Assembly (NCBI GenBank): GCA_022606425.2 | Contig: JAHDVF020000211.1 | Span: 3,906,001 to 3,970,000, forward strand | DNA: 64,000 nt | Direction: 5' to 3' | Source of the DNA: Lepidostoma basale | Lineage: Eukaryota > Arthropoda > Insecta > Trichoptera > Lepidostomatidae | Made by a program: the position numbers and the translations under genes | In this document: piece after piece, positions 10,491 to 22,320 of the stretch | Numbering within the stretch: the stretch's first letter is position 1 | Layout of the letters: every line of letters starts with the position of its first letter | Notes under the pieces: model-generated | What the model saw: only the letters and a program-made list of their open reading frames with translations | Database searches by the model: none | What the model was told of the DNA's origin: nothing

Positions 10491-10903
10491 ATCTTAATGT
10501 TTTGGCACATAGTAAAAGTTCACAAATTATTTCCAAGAATTTGGGCGTTCCCTCATAAATCATCCTGTTGCACTTCACACAATTCACTGGACACTCGGAC
10601 ACTCGGACACACATGTGGCAACCATCTTTGAGGTCTCGACTCGGAAATAGCCGTTTAGAGACGTTTACACGATGCACTTTATATTTAAAACTTTCACGTA
10701 TTTCAACTTAATTTGTTCTTTTCACTGAAACTATAAGTAAATAATTAATTTTGGATACACAGATTTGTTTGATTCATTAAAAGGTGATAATAGATGTTAA
10801 ATAGACGCAAATGGAGTACTCAGACCCTCAAAATTTTATTTAAATGGGGAGCTATTTGAAAAAACGTCCGGCAGCTACAGAGCGCCAGGACTAACATTGT
10901 ATA

Positions 10904-11165
10904 TAATATGTGATGTGTAGTTTAGTATTGTCTTTAGGGAGGATACTTCATTGGTCTTACGAAGATTTAGCAAATATCAAAAGATTGTTTGCTACTGGTT
11001 GGCATGTACATATACTTGATATGTAGTTTAATATTGTCTTTAGGGAAGATACTTCGATGGTCCTACGAAGATTTAGTTAAGCTCCAAAAGATTGATCGCC
11101 GCTGGTTGGCATGTACATATATGTGATGTGTAGTTTAGCATTGTCTTTAGGGATACTTTGTGATT
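10904..11165. repeat. Tandem repeat, period about 105-108 bp, 2.4 units
   Basis: TGTAGTTTAGTATTGTCTTT recurs at about 10916, 11021 and 11129, each followed by AGGGA(G/A)GATACTTC and CTACGAAGATTTAG and ending in GGTTGGCATGTACATAT. A stray partial unit lies at about 10350-10395. Confidence 0.85.
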
Positions 11166-11532
11166 ACTGCAGTCGACGCGCGTTAGAGCGGACTTTTACA
11201 GCTCACCTATAAAATATCGCCGACAAAGACCGTATGAAAGATAAACTAACAAGCGGACAATAAAATCGGCGAAATGTGTTACTTAGGCGCGTCACTGTTT
11301 GCACTCCAAACAGCGCACCCGGTGGAGTATGCAGTGAGAAATCATATCCTGTACTCATTTAATAAAACGCTTAAATTTTCTTGTACCTAATCATCATAGA
11401 AGAACGAACTTACAAAATTCGCCATACTTTGTGATGTAGATGTTTTGTATTTTTTTTTTTAAACTTTGTATTCAACACTCACTTTAAAAAAAAAATACAC
11501 TTGTTTCGGACTACCCAGCCCTTCATCAGTTA

Positions 11533-11937
11533 TCAGGGGATTCTTTGAGAATTCCGTCATCTTGGAGGCTATCCATCTTTATGTTCCGGATGGTTATATT
11601 CGACAGCGTCAGCACAGACTGTTTTATCTCCCAACATGCAGAACCAACCTGCCTCTGGTGATGCCGGTGGGGAGAGCAATCAAACTGCTGAACATGATCG
11701 CTTCGGAGATCGATGTCTTTCATATTCGTGAAAGTACATTCAGAAGACAAATACTCTTGACTTTGGAGAGTGTCTTGTATTCCTAATGTCGAACCATCTC
11801 TCATGCGTTCCTGTTATTATATATTTATTATGTTTTACCTGTTCTCAAAAGATGCCTTAAACTATAATATATAAAATGTTTGTAATGTCTTTTGAGAAAA
11901 TAAACTGATTTGATTGATTTGATTTGATTTGATCAGT
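11533..11937 (+). pseudogene. Joc-c LINE 3' end nested in HhFB-B
   Basis: Begins at TATCAGGGGATTCTTTGAGA (homologous to about 41489) and encodes the ORF2 C-terminus up to the stop at about 11784, then the 3' UTR and GATTTGATTTGATTTGAT tail. ATCAGT occurs immediately left of the insert and again right of the tail, a target-site duplication. 5'-truncated. Confidence 0.8.
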
Positions 11938-11967
11938 GATATTATAATACATAGATATTTAAAATAT

Positions 11968-12009
11968 TATCACTGAGGAAGGGCTGGGTAGTCCGAAACA
12001 TGTTTGATA
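11968..12009 (+). ncRNA. Hammerhead-like ribozyme (HhFB-B, right arm)
   Basis: Stem I TATCA (11968-11972) pairs with TGATA (12005-12009). Core CTGAGGA, one extra A, stem II GGGCT/AGTCC (one G-U pair), GAA, stem III palindrome ACATGT, and U at the cleavage position 17. Stem III is self-complementary without a loop, as in dimer-forming hammerheads of Penelope-like elements. The extra base before stem II departs from the textbook core. Confidence 0.6.
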
Positions 12010-12245
12010 TTTAATTTTAATTTGTTTAAAAAGTGAGTGAAGTATACAAAGTATAATATATATAGATATATAATATATTTTAAATTCTAAATTACCATGA
12101 TTTTAAACACTTTTTTTCTACTTTTTAAAAAATGCAAAAAACCGTGTATAATTACATAAAAATCATTATCTAAAATACACAAATATATTTCTAAAGTATA
12201 CAAAAAAATCTTATTAATTATAAATTAACCTATATTAGTGAATTT

Positions 12246-12420
12246 TTTTATTTATTTATACAACATGTCCAACTACTGTATACAATTTATTTTTTAGCTG
12301 TTATATTGATTCTCGTGACATGTGATAGGTAGCCAATCTATCGCCATTTAATTGTCACGTGAATTCTACACCAGACCAAAGACACTGCCATCGTCGGGAA
12401 TCTTCCACCAAGGTCGTCGT
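12246..12420 (-). mobile_element. SINE-t, internally deleted
   Basis: Minus strand body and tail are clear (ATAGATTGGCTACCTATCAC, then the complement of TGTATACAATTTATTTTTTA), but most of the tRNA-like head between the A and B boxes is missing. Confidence 0.65.
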
Positions 12421-13250
12421 TATATACGAGTATTCATTGCGTTTATGCAGTTTATACGTGATATTTAAATTAATATCTCTTAAGAACGTTATTTGATGCG
12501 AAATAAATTAAACATATTATGTCACATGGTTAATAAGTCATAACTGTTTTTTTTCCTCCTGACGATAATCACAAAGTCTATTTATAAAAATCAATAAAAA
12601 AATAATTACCCACGTAAAATCAAATTATACTAATCAAGCCAAACGAATACAAATTAAATTATTCAAAAAAGGTAATAAAAATATTAATTGTCACAATCAT
12701 AATTGTAATTTTTTTATTATTCTAGCTACAACCCTGCTGCGATTAAAAAGCTCTATCTAGCCAATTTTTCCCATCAGCAGAAGAGCACGCGAGCGCCTCC
12801 ACCCCTGGACTGCTGAATGGGCCACTCAAATGGGACGGGTAGATAATATTGACCAAGCAAACTATTCAAACGGTGGGCGGATTTGTGAATAAGCCCTTTG
12901 TAGGGCGGCCAGTGGCGTATTCAGTTAGCAAAACAAAAAACAAAAAATATTGGGCCTATCCCTTCATCTATTTTTTATTGATGAGAATGACGTAATATTT
13001 TATGAATTACAAAGAAATAAAATTGAAATTCAGCTTTCTATTTATACAAACATTTCTAAGAGCAAGTAATAAAAAAATAGACCTTTTTAACCAGCATAAA
13101 TTTTGGAAAAAAGTTTTAGAATAGAAAAATGTATTCGTTGGACGAGATATTCCTTCGCCCTTTTATAAATTATTTGTATCGGATGTGTCGTTAACAATAC
13201 AAATTGTTTACAATCAAATATATATGTTTAAATAATTATAATAACTAACT
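12421..13250. other. Unassigned DNA
   Basis: No gene or recognised repeat. 12720-12920 is more GC-rich than its surroundings but has no long frame. Confidence 0.4.
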
Positions 13251-13254
13251 AATT

Positions 13255-13612
13255 ATCACGCATTTTCCCCGGAGGGGTAAGCTGAAAGGATTAATAGCTT
13301 TACTGCTTAATTCTGACATACCTCTCAAGTTTCGTAACAAGAACGATTTTTCCGATTGTAGGGGTCTTTCAATAAATTATTAATTTGCTTGTGCCATATT
13401 TTCCTCGGTCGTCCTTGGCTTCACTTTCCACTTACACTGCTTGTTTACAAATTTTAAATCATTATTTTTCATCAATTTCCATTTCAGGGATCCTTTTTTC
13501 AACTTTACTTACGATGCAAACATATCTGCTTTATATTTCTTTCTTATTTCGTCATTCGGTATTCTATCATACAACATTTTCCCGCACAACCTTCTAAGTG
13601 ATCCCCATTATA
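13255..13612 (-). mobile_element. RTE-a 3' end, diverged
   Basis: Reads CACGCATTTTCCCCGGAGGG, TTCCTCGGTCGTCCTTGGC, then GGTATTCTATCATACAACAT, the same order as other minus-strand RTE-a copies. Plus-strand frames here are antisense shadows. Confidence 0.65.
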
Positions 13613-13627
13613 CGTACATACTGTATA

Positions 13628-13800
13628 CAATTTTTAACTATTGATTCAAATGACAAGTAATATGTAGCTAATCAATCGGCATTTTTATTGTCATGTGAAT
13701 TATTTTATTGACAATTTTTTTCATACTGTAATTGCCGGGAATCGAACCCGGGACCTTCAGTGTGGTAGTTATATAATGCTACTCTGCCACGAAGGTCGAC
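13628..13800 (-). mobile_element. SINE-t
   Basis: Minus strand: GACCTTCGTGGCAGAGTAGC head, intact B box GGTTCGATTCC within CCCGGGTTCGATTCCCGGCA, then the body with a partly deleted centre. It resembles a tRNA but lacks a complete cloverleaf. Confidence 0.75.
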
Positions 13801-14685
13801 ATATTTTTTATATCCTAAAATTAAAATTAATATAAGTAAAAAATAAGAGCCACCACTGTCGAGAATTCAATGGAGCGACTACCCCATGGGGAAGGGTTGC
13901 TAATGATTTCGGACTTGCACAAGCTTGAGCCACTGACCATTGCACCCGGACACTTTTGTTCGCCACCGTGTGGACATACGTGTAGACGTGTAACTGGTGC
14001 ATGTGTATGCAACACTCACACATAAAGGACATCCGTTTTGTTACAGCTTCTATTTTTTTCCCGTCGGTCAAAAATATTTTAAAAATAGAATAACGTAATA
14101 ACTGTTAATACAAATGTAATAAAGCATAGCCATAATCTTGGAGAAGGAAGCAAAAAGGATAGACGGACACACTATTCTATTCTGAAATATTTATTAACCT
14201 ATTCTGAATTACGAGTAATACTGTTTTCTGGGATCTTGGGAAAATCATTGTAATTCGTCTTTATCGAACGACATTTCGGATTATCATTGCAGTCTCCATC
14301 TTCAGGGTGGTTATAAATTTGTGGTGGATAACGTATGCGTAACTCCTTCTTCACTATGCCGTGTCAACCCTGTACGCATATTTAATTTTTAAGCTCTTAG
14401 CTTGATCAATTATTGAAATGTTTTATAGAGTGACGTTTTCATAGATTTTCCTAGATTTCGTATTCTACCCAATTCACTGCCTTATGTTTTCTTAACCGTT
14501 ATTTTTTCATTACGTACTCTTTCGCCCGGCATTCTATTCACATTCGTCACATTCGTCTGAGATATGCTTTCCCCTTTTTCTTCGGCTTTTTTTTTGTTTT
14601 TATCTATTTCATTTTATCTGTCTTTTGCCTAGTCTTTGCTTTACATTTATTTTCAGAGTAAATATATAAAAATAGTAAATAAGTT
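13801..14685. other. Unassigned DNA
   Basis: A moderately GC patch (13850-14060) has overlapping minus-strand frames of about 60-90 codons with no recognisable motif. The rest is AT-rich. No gene supported. Confidence 0.4.
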
Positions 14686-14686
14686 T

Positions 14687-15080
14687 CTTCTATGTTCGCC
14701 ATACTTTGTGTTGTATGTGTTTAATGTTTCTTTTTTATATATACTTTGTGTACAACACTCTAGTTTATTAAAAAAAAAAAATTAAATATCAAACATGTTT
14801 CGGATTAACCAGCCCTTCATCAGTGATAATATATTATATTAATATTTAAAATATTATTAAAAAGGTTTACAAATATGGTCAGTTTTGACAGATGTTATAA
14901 TATATATCATCTGTCAAAACTGACCATATGTGTAAACAATTTTATAATAATTTAAATATTTATATAATATCACTGATGAAGGACTGGTTAGTCCGAAACA
15001 TGTGTGATATATATATATTTTTTTTTAATAAATATGAGTGTTGTATACAAAGTATTTTGTATAAAAAAGAAACAATAATA
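14687..15080. repeat. HhFB-B foldback
   Basis: The tail TTCTATGTTCGCCATACTTT is at the left. The arms pair over about 190 bp each, including the inner palindrome ATGGTCAGTTTTGACAGATG and its complement at 14880-14935. Minus orientation by tail position. Both arms carry hammerhead cores. Confidence 0.8.
14967..15010 (+). ncRNA. Hammerhead-like ribozyme with G at position 17
   Basis: Stem I ATATCA/TGATAT, core CTGATGA, extra A, perfect stem II GGACT-GGTT-AGTCC, GAA, ACATGT. The base at the cleavage position is G (15004), normally excluded, so this copy is predicted not to cleave. Confidence 0.55.
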
Positions 15081-15084
15081 CATA

Positions 15085-15850
15085 AGTATTTAGTTTTGTT
15101 TTACTTGAACTGACGATGGTCATGATTTTTGTTTTTATGACATGCTGTAAGAATGTGGAGGAGACTAGAAAGGTGGGTAAAGATTAAAATATTAATAAAT
15201 GTAAACTATTTTATCACTTTTACGATTTGGTTTTAAAAAAATTACACCATTTTAGTGCAAGGTAAATCGATAAATATAAACACAAAATAAAAATAAAACA
15301 AGATAATTACATCTTCATTGTCCTAATCTTTAGGGTGTCCATGATTATAATACTTCCTGGGAAATTAGGCATTAGTTAGTTAGTAGATCTTCACAATCAC
15401 CGTCATCATTTGTTAATATGCCATATCCACCAGGAGAACATCTGAATTGTACTTTGATCTATCGTTTCCCGCAAATCATCAGATGTTCCTTTGTCTGCGG
15501 TGATGTGTCCAAAGCAGACAGCATAACAAATAACGCAAGATGTTGTAGAATTGGTAGACTTTTTATACACATTTAACACTTTCAAAACTAGTGCATTACT
15601 TTAAAGAGAAATTAAAAAATATATACAAAACCCAAAATCAGAGTTATTTCAAAGTACAAACACAAAAAAAACATTAATTTATCACACTTAAAACGAGTTC
15701 ATTAATACTTTACCGAAATATTGTGATGATTGCTAATATATAAATATATAATTTGTTTTGGTTATTGACAGCAAAACTTGTAGGAAAAATGTAGTTTAAC
15801 ATTGTATTTATTATATTATTCTAAAATAAGTGACAAAGGGATATGACAAA
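15085..15850. other. Unassigned DNA with a small RTE-a scrap
   Basis: 15145-15180 (GAATGTGGAGGAGACTAGAA) matches RTE-a. Otherwise AT-rich with no gene or clear repeat. Confidence 0.4.
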
Positions 15851-15854
15851 CAAT

Positions 15855-16003
15855 CATCACACCGTTTCCCCGCAGGGGTAGGCAGAGAGAAGGGACCACC
15901 ACACTACTCTATCCTGGCAAACCTCTCTAGCTTCCTCCACATTCATACAGCGAGTCATACACGCACGTCGATTCCTCCGACTTCTAACATGACCAGCCTT
16001 TAA
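15855..16003 (-). mobile_element. RTE-a 3' end
   Basis: ATCACACCGTTTCCCCGCAG, then CATACAGCGAGTCATACACG and CGACTTCTAACATGACCAGC. About 150 bp, strongly 5'-truncated. Confidence 0.75.
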
Positions 16004-16004
16004 A

Positions 16005-16770
16005 ATTAAATTAATATGAAATTTGGATATTTATTATTTGCAATCATGCGATTAAAAAAATGGTTTTAGTAAAAAAAATTATTTTCCAATTTGCCTGATA
16101 CTCTTTTAGGAAATACCTAAATCGGTTAGAAAATGGTAAAAAAATATAATTTCCCAAATTGAACATAAATTTTCACGTGAAAACATAAAGTGATTTTTGT
16201 GCCAAATTTATTTTGTGCTTGATGATTTCAGCAAATAAACTTTTATATATGTCACAAAAAAAAATTATAAATAGAATTTTTTTAAATAATACTCATATCT
16301 AAAATGTAATTCGAAAGAAATATTTTTTTAATATCAATTGCAAATAAAAACGAGTTTTAGTTATCGGGTCTGAATGTGTTTGACACTCATTAATTATCTC
16401 AGTTGTCACAGTGTTTTAGAGCTTAGAAAAACGTGAGAATAAAGTGACGAACCGAATTAAAAGCGATTTGTTTGGTCCACCTACGGTCTCCGCTCTCTTC
16501 TCTCCTATACAGCGAGATGGCTCATCTCTACCGAGTGATAAACTGCTTTTAGAAAGGCTCTCAGACAATAGACTTAAGAGTGGACCTTCTCAATTAATTA
16601 TATTCGGTTCATTCTTATAGTAAACATAGTAGTGTTATTTTCACTATATGAATGAATTAAATATTTAAATTATACCTGATTCTAGAACATAAAAGCAATT
16701 TTAAATTTCTATAAATATAATGTTTATATTAACATTAAATCTGTGGAAAGACATGTACAGATTTTTTAAT
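16005..16770. other. Unassigned AT-rich DNA
   Basis: No gene. 16380-16620 is less AT-rich and matches no repeat family here. It could be unique host DNA. Confidence 0.4.
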
Positions 16771-16774
16771 CAAA

Positions 16775-16995
16775 ACGATGACCTTCGTGACAGAGTGGTG
16801 AGTGCTCTGACTGCTGCCATATCAGAGGTCCCGAGCTTGATTTCCGGCGATGACATTATGATTGTCACACTGTCTTGTGTAGAATTCACGAGACAAGAAA
16901 AAATTGCGATAGATTAGCCATCTATCACATGTCATGGGAATCAGTATAATAGATAAACAAATTGTATGCAGTTATTGGGTTCAAACGACCTATTG
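16775..16995 (+). mobile_element. SINE-t
   Basis: Head GACCTTCGTGACAGAGTGGT, degenerate B box (GCTTGATTTCC), body GATTGTCACACTGTCTTG and GCGATAGATTAGCCATCTAT, then CAAACGACCTATTGTATATA and an A-rich tail. Confidence 0.75.
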
Positions 16996-17091
16996 TATAT
17001 ATATATAAAAAAAAAAAAAATGATCAAAAAAATAATTTCATAAAAATATAACATTGTTCTTACGATATTATAAATTATTTTATTAATTAAC

Positions 17092-17235
17092 CATCACGCC
17101 ATGTCTCCGATGGGGTAGGCGGAAAGAATCGATCGCCATACTTTTCTTTTCTGACACACCTCTCTAGATTCCTCAACATTCATACATCGTTTCATCCACC
17201 ACGTCGATTTTTCATTTAATATTTGATTTATTTGA
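17092..17235 (-). mobile_element. RTE-a 3' end
   Basis: CATCACGCCATGTCTCCGAT, then ACACACCTCTCTAGATTCCT and CATTCATACATCG. About 140 bp. Confidence 0.7.
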
Positions 17236-17602
17236 TCTGCCACGTTTTAATTAAGCTAAGGCTTTACATTATTTTATTTAATTAACTCGTAAAATAGGCA
17301 AATGAACGGCATTTTGTTACTCAGTTCATATTTGAATGATATTGTTTTAATAATAAATCACAAAACATTAGGCTTTACATATATAAGAAGTTGAAAATAA
17401 AATTCGGTTATTGTTCTGTTTTGAAATAAAAATATTATGACATGTTTTTAACACATAAAAATATATAAACATTTTATTAACGCTTCTGGGTTTCGCTTAT
17501 ATTTCAGGTTTACAATAAAGTAAACGGTATACTGTTACCTTTATAAATAATATCATTACAACATTTATACAAACATGTACTAATAAAGGATTCTAACATT
17601 AT

Positions 17603-17846
17603 TTATTGTTTATCGAACAATGGAAAAAATATTAATTAAATAATTAATACGAAAGAAAATGTCTGTTTTCTAGATGTTTTATTATATGTTATGTGAATGA
17701 CATGTTTCACCTGTCTAAGGCATTATTAAATGATAATCATTTGATAATGTCTAAGACAGGCGAAACAAGTCATTTACATAAATTATAATAAACTACTAGA
17801 AAACAGATTTTTCATTCGTATTGATTTTAAACATTGTTCGAATTTT
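17603..17846. repeat. HhFB-A foldback
   Basis: Arms from TTATTGTTTATCGAACAATG through TCTGTTTTCTAGATGTTTTA to the complementary right arm. The right core reads TTGATAA followed by a variant stem II and GAAACAAGTC (stem III symmetry lost). The left arm on the minus strand ends GAAACATGTC. Confidence 0.7.
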
Positions 17847-17879
17847 AAATCAAAATTAGATCAAAAATAATTATATACC

Positions 17880-18010
17880 AAAATTTGTTTCCCCAGAGGT
17901 TTAGTCAATTATGAATCTCTGTAATCTGGTAATATAAATCATATATTTAGATTCCTCTACATTCATACAACTTATCGTGAATGAACGTCAATTTGTCAAT
18001 CTGATGGCCG
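17880..18010 (-). mobile_element. RTE-a scrap, diverged
   Basis: TTTGTTTCCCCAGAGG, TTTAGATTCCTCTACATTCA and GATGGCCGACATTT keep the order of RTE-a but with many changes. Confidence 0.45.
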
Positions 18011-20475
18011 ACATTTTATATTATAATAATTTTATGTTCCATTTAATACATTTGACACCAAAATTTAATTAATAGCTTTGAAAGAGTTTATCGGGTCATT
18101 CGAAACAAATTTTTATTTCAAAATTAGCATATAGCTGATGTTTTAAAATATCGGTAGGTACATTTAAAGAGATAAAATAATCCACCATTAAAACCAAAAT
18201 AACAATTTTATGTTATCTTTGATAGGAAATGTAATTTCTTTATTACTTGGACTTGGATCTTCTGGCTTACAGAGGTACAGCTCTTGTGGCTATTCCTCCT
18301 ACGTCTAACGAGAACATTGTTGGAGTAAGGTTTATAACAGTTTGTATCCGATTTGAAAGTGGAAATAAAATGTTGAAAACTTTTGAGAATATTTTTTTCA
18401 TTATTTATAAAAGTTTTTATATTTTAAAAATATATCACAAATGAACTGGTTAAGCGCAAATATTGCGGAATCCTTTTTTAAATGTAAATTATAAAATGAA
18501 TAAATAAATTAAAACACTATGAATAATTTTTTTTTTTAAATCTAAAATTTTTTTTGTATACGTACTCGTATAAGCTTAATCAGGAGGTGAAAAATCGTGA
18601 TTACTTAAAATGAAATTTTTGTACAATCAGATTTTTTTATACTTATTTCAAATTATTTTAAATGTTTTTCTTATAAAACCTATCGTTACATATTTTATTT
18701 GATTTAAACCATTTTTTAAACAACAAAAAAATTAAAAATTCACAGCATACAATTTTTAAATATGTATAAAACAAACATTTTGAAGACACACTCGCACCCA
18801 ATAAAAAAATGATTATGTTTTAAATTTTTAATTGAAATTAGTTCCGTTATTTCAATGTTCATATTTCAGAAAGCGCTAAAAAGAGAGTAATAATTGTATC
18901 AAAAAACGAAAAACCTGAACATCAAGTTAACCATTTATGAAATAAGATAATAAGCTGTTTTTTTATTAATTTAAATACTGTTTTTCCACGTTTAAGTTCA
19001 CGTGTTTCGAAAGCATTGTAATAGGCTTATACATAAAATTCTCCCTGTTAGAAAGCTCAGAGTATTCGAGTTAATAAACTGAAAAGAGAAAAAGCGGTAC
19101 TCTAATTAATTATATAATCATTCTTATGGAATCGCACAACGTTGAAAGCTCAACTTTATCAAATATTAAAATAAAACACGAAATTTTATACCTATTGACA
19201 AAGAACATAGAATTTTTTTTGTTTGAGTAACCAATTAACACTTTTTAAATATTCAATTTGTAATAAATTATATTTTTTAATTTGAAGCTTTTGATTTAAT
19301 CACAAACCTTAGTGCAAATATTAATATTACAAAAAAAAAAATACTTAAAACTTTTATAAACAATACTACCATTCCATAATGAGAAACAACTTTTTTGTAA
19401 CATATATGTAAATTTCTAATTAATTTTAGACAATAAGAAGGTTAAAAAATATATACGTATATATAGTTCCAAATAAAAAATAGTACTCGTTTTTTTTGCA
19501 TAAATGGTAATATTTATTTTGCTTTTTCAAGCAAATCCTGTTCATAATCAAAAATAATAATTTGGGAATATCAAAAAAAGTTTAAAATGTCAAATTACCT
19601 TGCGCAATTCTGACAGCTGGCATTTTGATTCGCATCTTGGAAAGGTGTGCGCCTGTCACTTCCGGTTAATTTTCAGCAACAGGAAATGCACCCACAATCT
19701 TCTTTTCAGCCCACTCCTGAAAACTACCCCCAACTCGAGTGTTTGACTTGCAAAACTATATTTTAGTCCAACCACCGGCACAGGGGTAAAGAGTTCAAAG
19801 TTTGTTTTGAATTCATTTTATTGTATAAATGTTGTATTATATAAAATAATTATTAACTGTTTATAATATAAAATCACTTGTTAAATTTATTTCATCTTGA
19901 CCGTGAAATTTTTACGATAATTTTAAAAGTTTTTTTTTATCTTTTCCGACGTTTCGCAAAATTTTTCATTTTGTCGCTTTTCACAATCTTGGTAACTGTA
20001 ATTATAATTTTTTTATTAATATGTTTTATTCAGTTATATTTCTCTTTGCGGGAGATCAATTATTGACAGTTCGGCACCTTTGACGTCTGACACAGCTCGC
20101 TTATTATCTTTCGGAATATTAATCAAGCAATGTTTTGTCCTCTCCGAACATTTCTACCGAAGGGACAGATTAGCACACGGCGTATCACAATCTTATCTAA
20201 ACGAAGCATAAAACACACAAGGGCCGGTGATAAGGATTGTTATTGACATTTCTGTATCATGGAGGAGTCATTCCGTACAAACGTCACATACAAACATCAA
20301 AGCGTCAAAATCGCACTTCACAATTAAATTAATTTTAAAACCGTCTTAAAAAAACAATAAAATATTTTGTTCACAAATTAAATAAAAAATAAATTATTTA
20401 AAATATCACTATTTTTGAATGTTGTTTATAAATTGTCAATGTTTTTATTTATTTATGTAAATTAAAATGTTAATT
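18011..20475. other. Repeat-poor AT-rich tract
   Basis: Unlike most of the window, I recognise no LINE, SINE or foldback here. Unique-looking patches lie at 19610-19790 and 20080-20300, both richer in CpG. There is no protein-coding frame of interest. With the next feature this may be host regulatory DNA. Confidence 0.45.
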
Positions 20476-20479
20476 TTTG

Positions 20480-21165
20480 GCGTAGTCCTTAGAGAATACG
20501 CGGTCACTTTAGGGTAGCGGGTGCAACGAGGGTGCAAAGGTAGCGCTCGGTAAAGTCCGGCGGTGCTCGGCTCGGTCCGGCAAACTTCGACTGAGTCCGT
20601 CCTCACGCGGCCGCTGTACCGCGCCGTCTGTCCACGGGCCACTGTCTGTCCATCGTGCCGCGTACCGCCGTATCCCCGTCCCTTTCCCTCGCGCCGCGCA
20701 CGTGCGCAGTCGCCGTCGGCCGTCCCGCTCTCTCCCCGCTCGGCAGCTTCCGCCGGTGGCTCCGCGACGTCCGAAGAGTGGCCAAAGGTTACTCCTCTCC
20801 CGCCGACCTACCGGCGATTTTCCCACAGAAGCGAAACAAGTATATACGGAACACCCGGTGCGAGCGAGAAAGATGATGCGAATCGGCGTTGTAAACGTCG
20901 TAAGCGCCAGTTCGCACGCTCATCTCTAGATTTCCCGCACGTGTGTATGTGTGTGTCACGTATGACCGGGGATGGGGTCTCGCTTCTCTGTCTGGTGTGG
21001 CGCCGGACAGAGCGGGGGAAAGGGATGGGCGGAGAACATTTTCCTCTCGAGACGGTGTCCGTAGGAACACGCACCCACACAGCTTTGCGCGTGTTGTCTC
21101 TCTCTAACAAAACATGTGGGTTTGGGGGTGGCTCTTCGATAGAGTACCCAAGTACCTATCGATGA
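20480..21165. promoter_or_regulatory. CpG-rich island, putative promoter/5' exon
   Basis: About 650 bp of very GC- and CpG-rich sequence (for example CGCGGCCGCTGTACCGCGCC) stands abruptly out of AT-rich DNA. Many overlapping frames are open on both strands, which is what GC-rich DNA gives by chance. None shows a domain. I read it as a CpG island, perhaps a first exon and 5' UTR of a gene whose other exons lie outside or are small. The strand is not determined. Confidence 0.4.
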
Positions 21166-21169
21166 ATTT

Positions 21170-22055
21170 TAAATAATTCCAAAAGAAAAAGGTTAACTCA
21201 ATATTTTTAACAGCTTCTAAAACGAGAAATATATCTATGGATAAATCAAAATGTAAAAATCTGTCATAGAAAAAAAAAATTGATTTTCTGTTTCATCGTA
21301 ATTTATATATTTTTAAATATCATTCAAAAGTAAATTAAAAGATTCATTCCTAGTTTTGTAAATTAAGGTTGTTGTAAAATCACCAAAATGGGCAAGTCAT
21401 AACAAATATTATCGAAATTAAAATAAGAATATTTTGTACGTAAATAATTGAAATATTTCAACCATATATTTAATTGTTATTTAATATGACTAATTTAAAA
21501 AAAAAACTACTCAACAATAAGTCGATCTGGCATTTAAGTGGCATAAAAAGCATTTACACGCTTATTATTTGGTACCTACGCTAATAATTTTCCGTTGACT
21601 TTCAAAGTGCAGAACGAAAAATTCACAAAACTAAGCGAAATTTAAATTTTTCCCGCCAGAACGCGAGACATTCAACAAATGGCCAGCAATTAATCCGCGA
21701 AAATATAAAGATCATAGTCAAAAGCGCGCGAAAAGGGAGTATCCGCTGCAAAGATGTTTGGCATCTTTATTAACTCAAAGTTTTTATACATTAATTATTC
21801 CCGCCTAGTGGGGTGGGGAGGGAATTAAGATGGAAGAAGAAGGAAGAAGAAAAGGAAGCCTTCGGCCTGCAGTATTCATTGAGGAAATGAGCGGGAAAGC
21901 CGCGAATTTTCTTTGCAGAGTAAAACTCCCGCTCGTAAAAACGTGTTGTGTATCTTTTTACAATTTTATTTTAATTTTGAATCCCCTTGTTTGTAGTTCT
22001 TTCGCGTACTTTAAACCGCCAATATATTATGTAAATGCAAGTGAAAATATATATT
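21170..22055. other. Unique, repeat-poor DNA
   Basis: No repeat family recognised. 21640-21950 has moderate GC with GCGCGCGAAAAGGG and a purine-rich run (AAGAAGGAAGAAGAAAAGGA). Continues the repeat-poor tract. Confidence 0.4.
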
Positions 22056-22320
22056 AACTAACTAACTAACCATCACGCCATTTCCCCGGAGGGGTAGGCA
22101 GAGAGGATGGATCGCCACAATGCTCTGTCCTGGCATACCTCTCGGGTTTTCTCTAAATTCATACGTCGTACCATGCACGCACTTCGATTATTCCGACTTC
22201 GAATGTGACCGCCTTTTAGTAATTGATTAATTTGGTCATGCCATGTTTTCCTCGGTCGGTTTTTTAACCATTCTACTCTCATCCATTCGTTCCATATGTC
22301 CAAACCATCTCAGGTATCCT
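22056..22320 (-). mobile_element. RTE-a 3' end
   Basis: AACTAACTAACTAACC tail complement, CATCACGCCATTTCCCCGGA, ATTCATACGTCGTACCATGC, then CATTCGTTCCATATGTCCAA. The minus-strand frame at 22073-22303 is the end of the RTE-a ORF. Confidence 0.8.

Larger units (their letters stand above)
11400..12062. repeat. HhFB-B foldback split by a Joc-c insertion
   Basis: The left arm 11409-11531 runs from TTCGCCATACTTTGTGATGT to CAGCCCTTCATCAGT. The right arm resumes at about 11933 with ATCAGTGATATTATAATACA and continues to CGAAACATGTTTGATATT and GAAGTATACAAAGTATA. The two parts pair with each other across the inserted LINE. Confidence 0.8.

Noticed and set aside
10441..10677. Minus-strand 78-codon frame
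   Set aside because: Overlaps an L2-b 3' end and has no motif in its own right.
20509..21165. Several overlapping open frames of 60-200 codons on both strands in the GC-rich block
   Set aside because: High GC leaves few stop codons. The frames overlap on both strands, are Arg/Pro/Ser-rich and show no domain. Treated as a CpG island.
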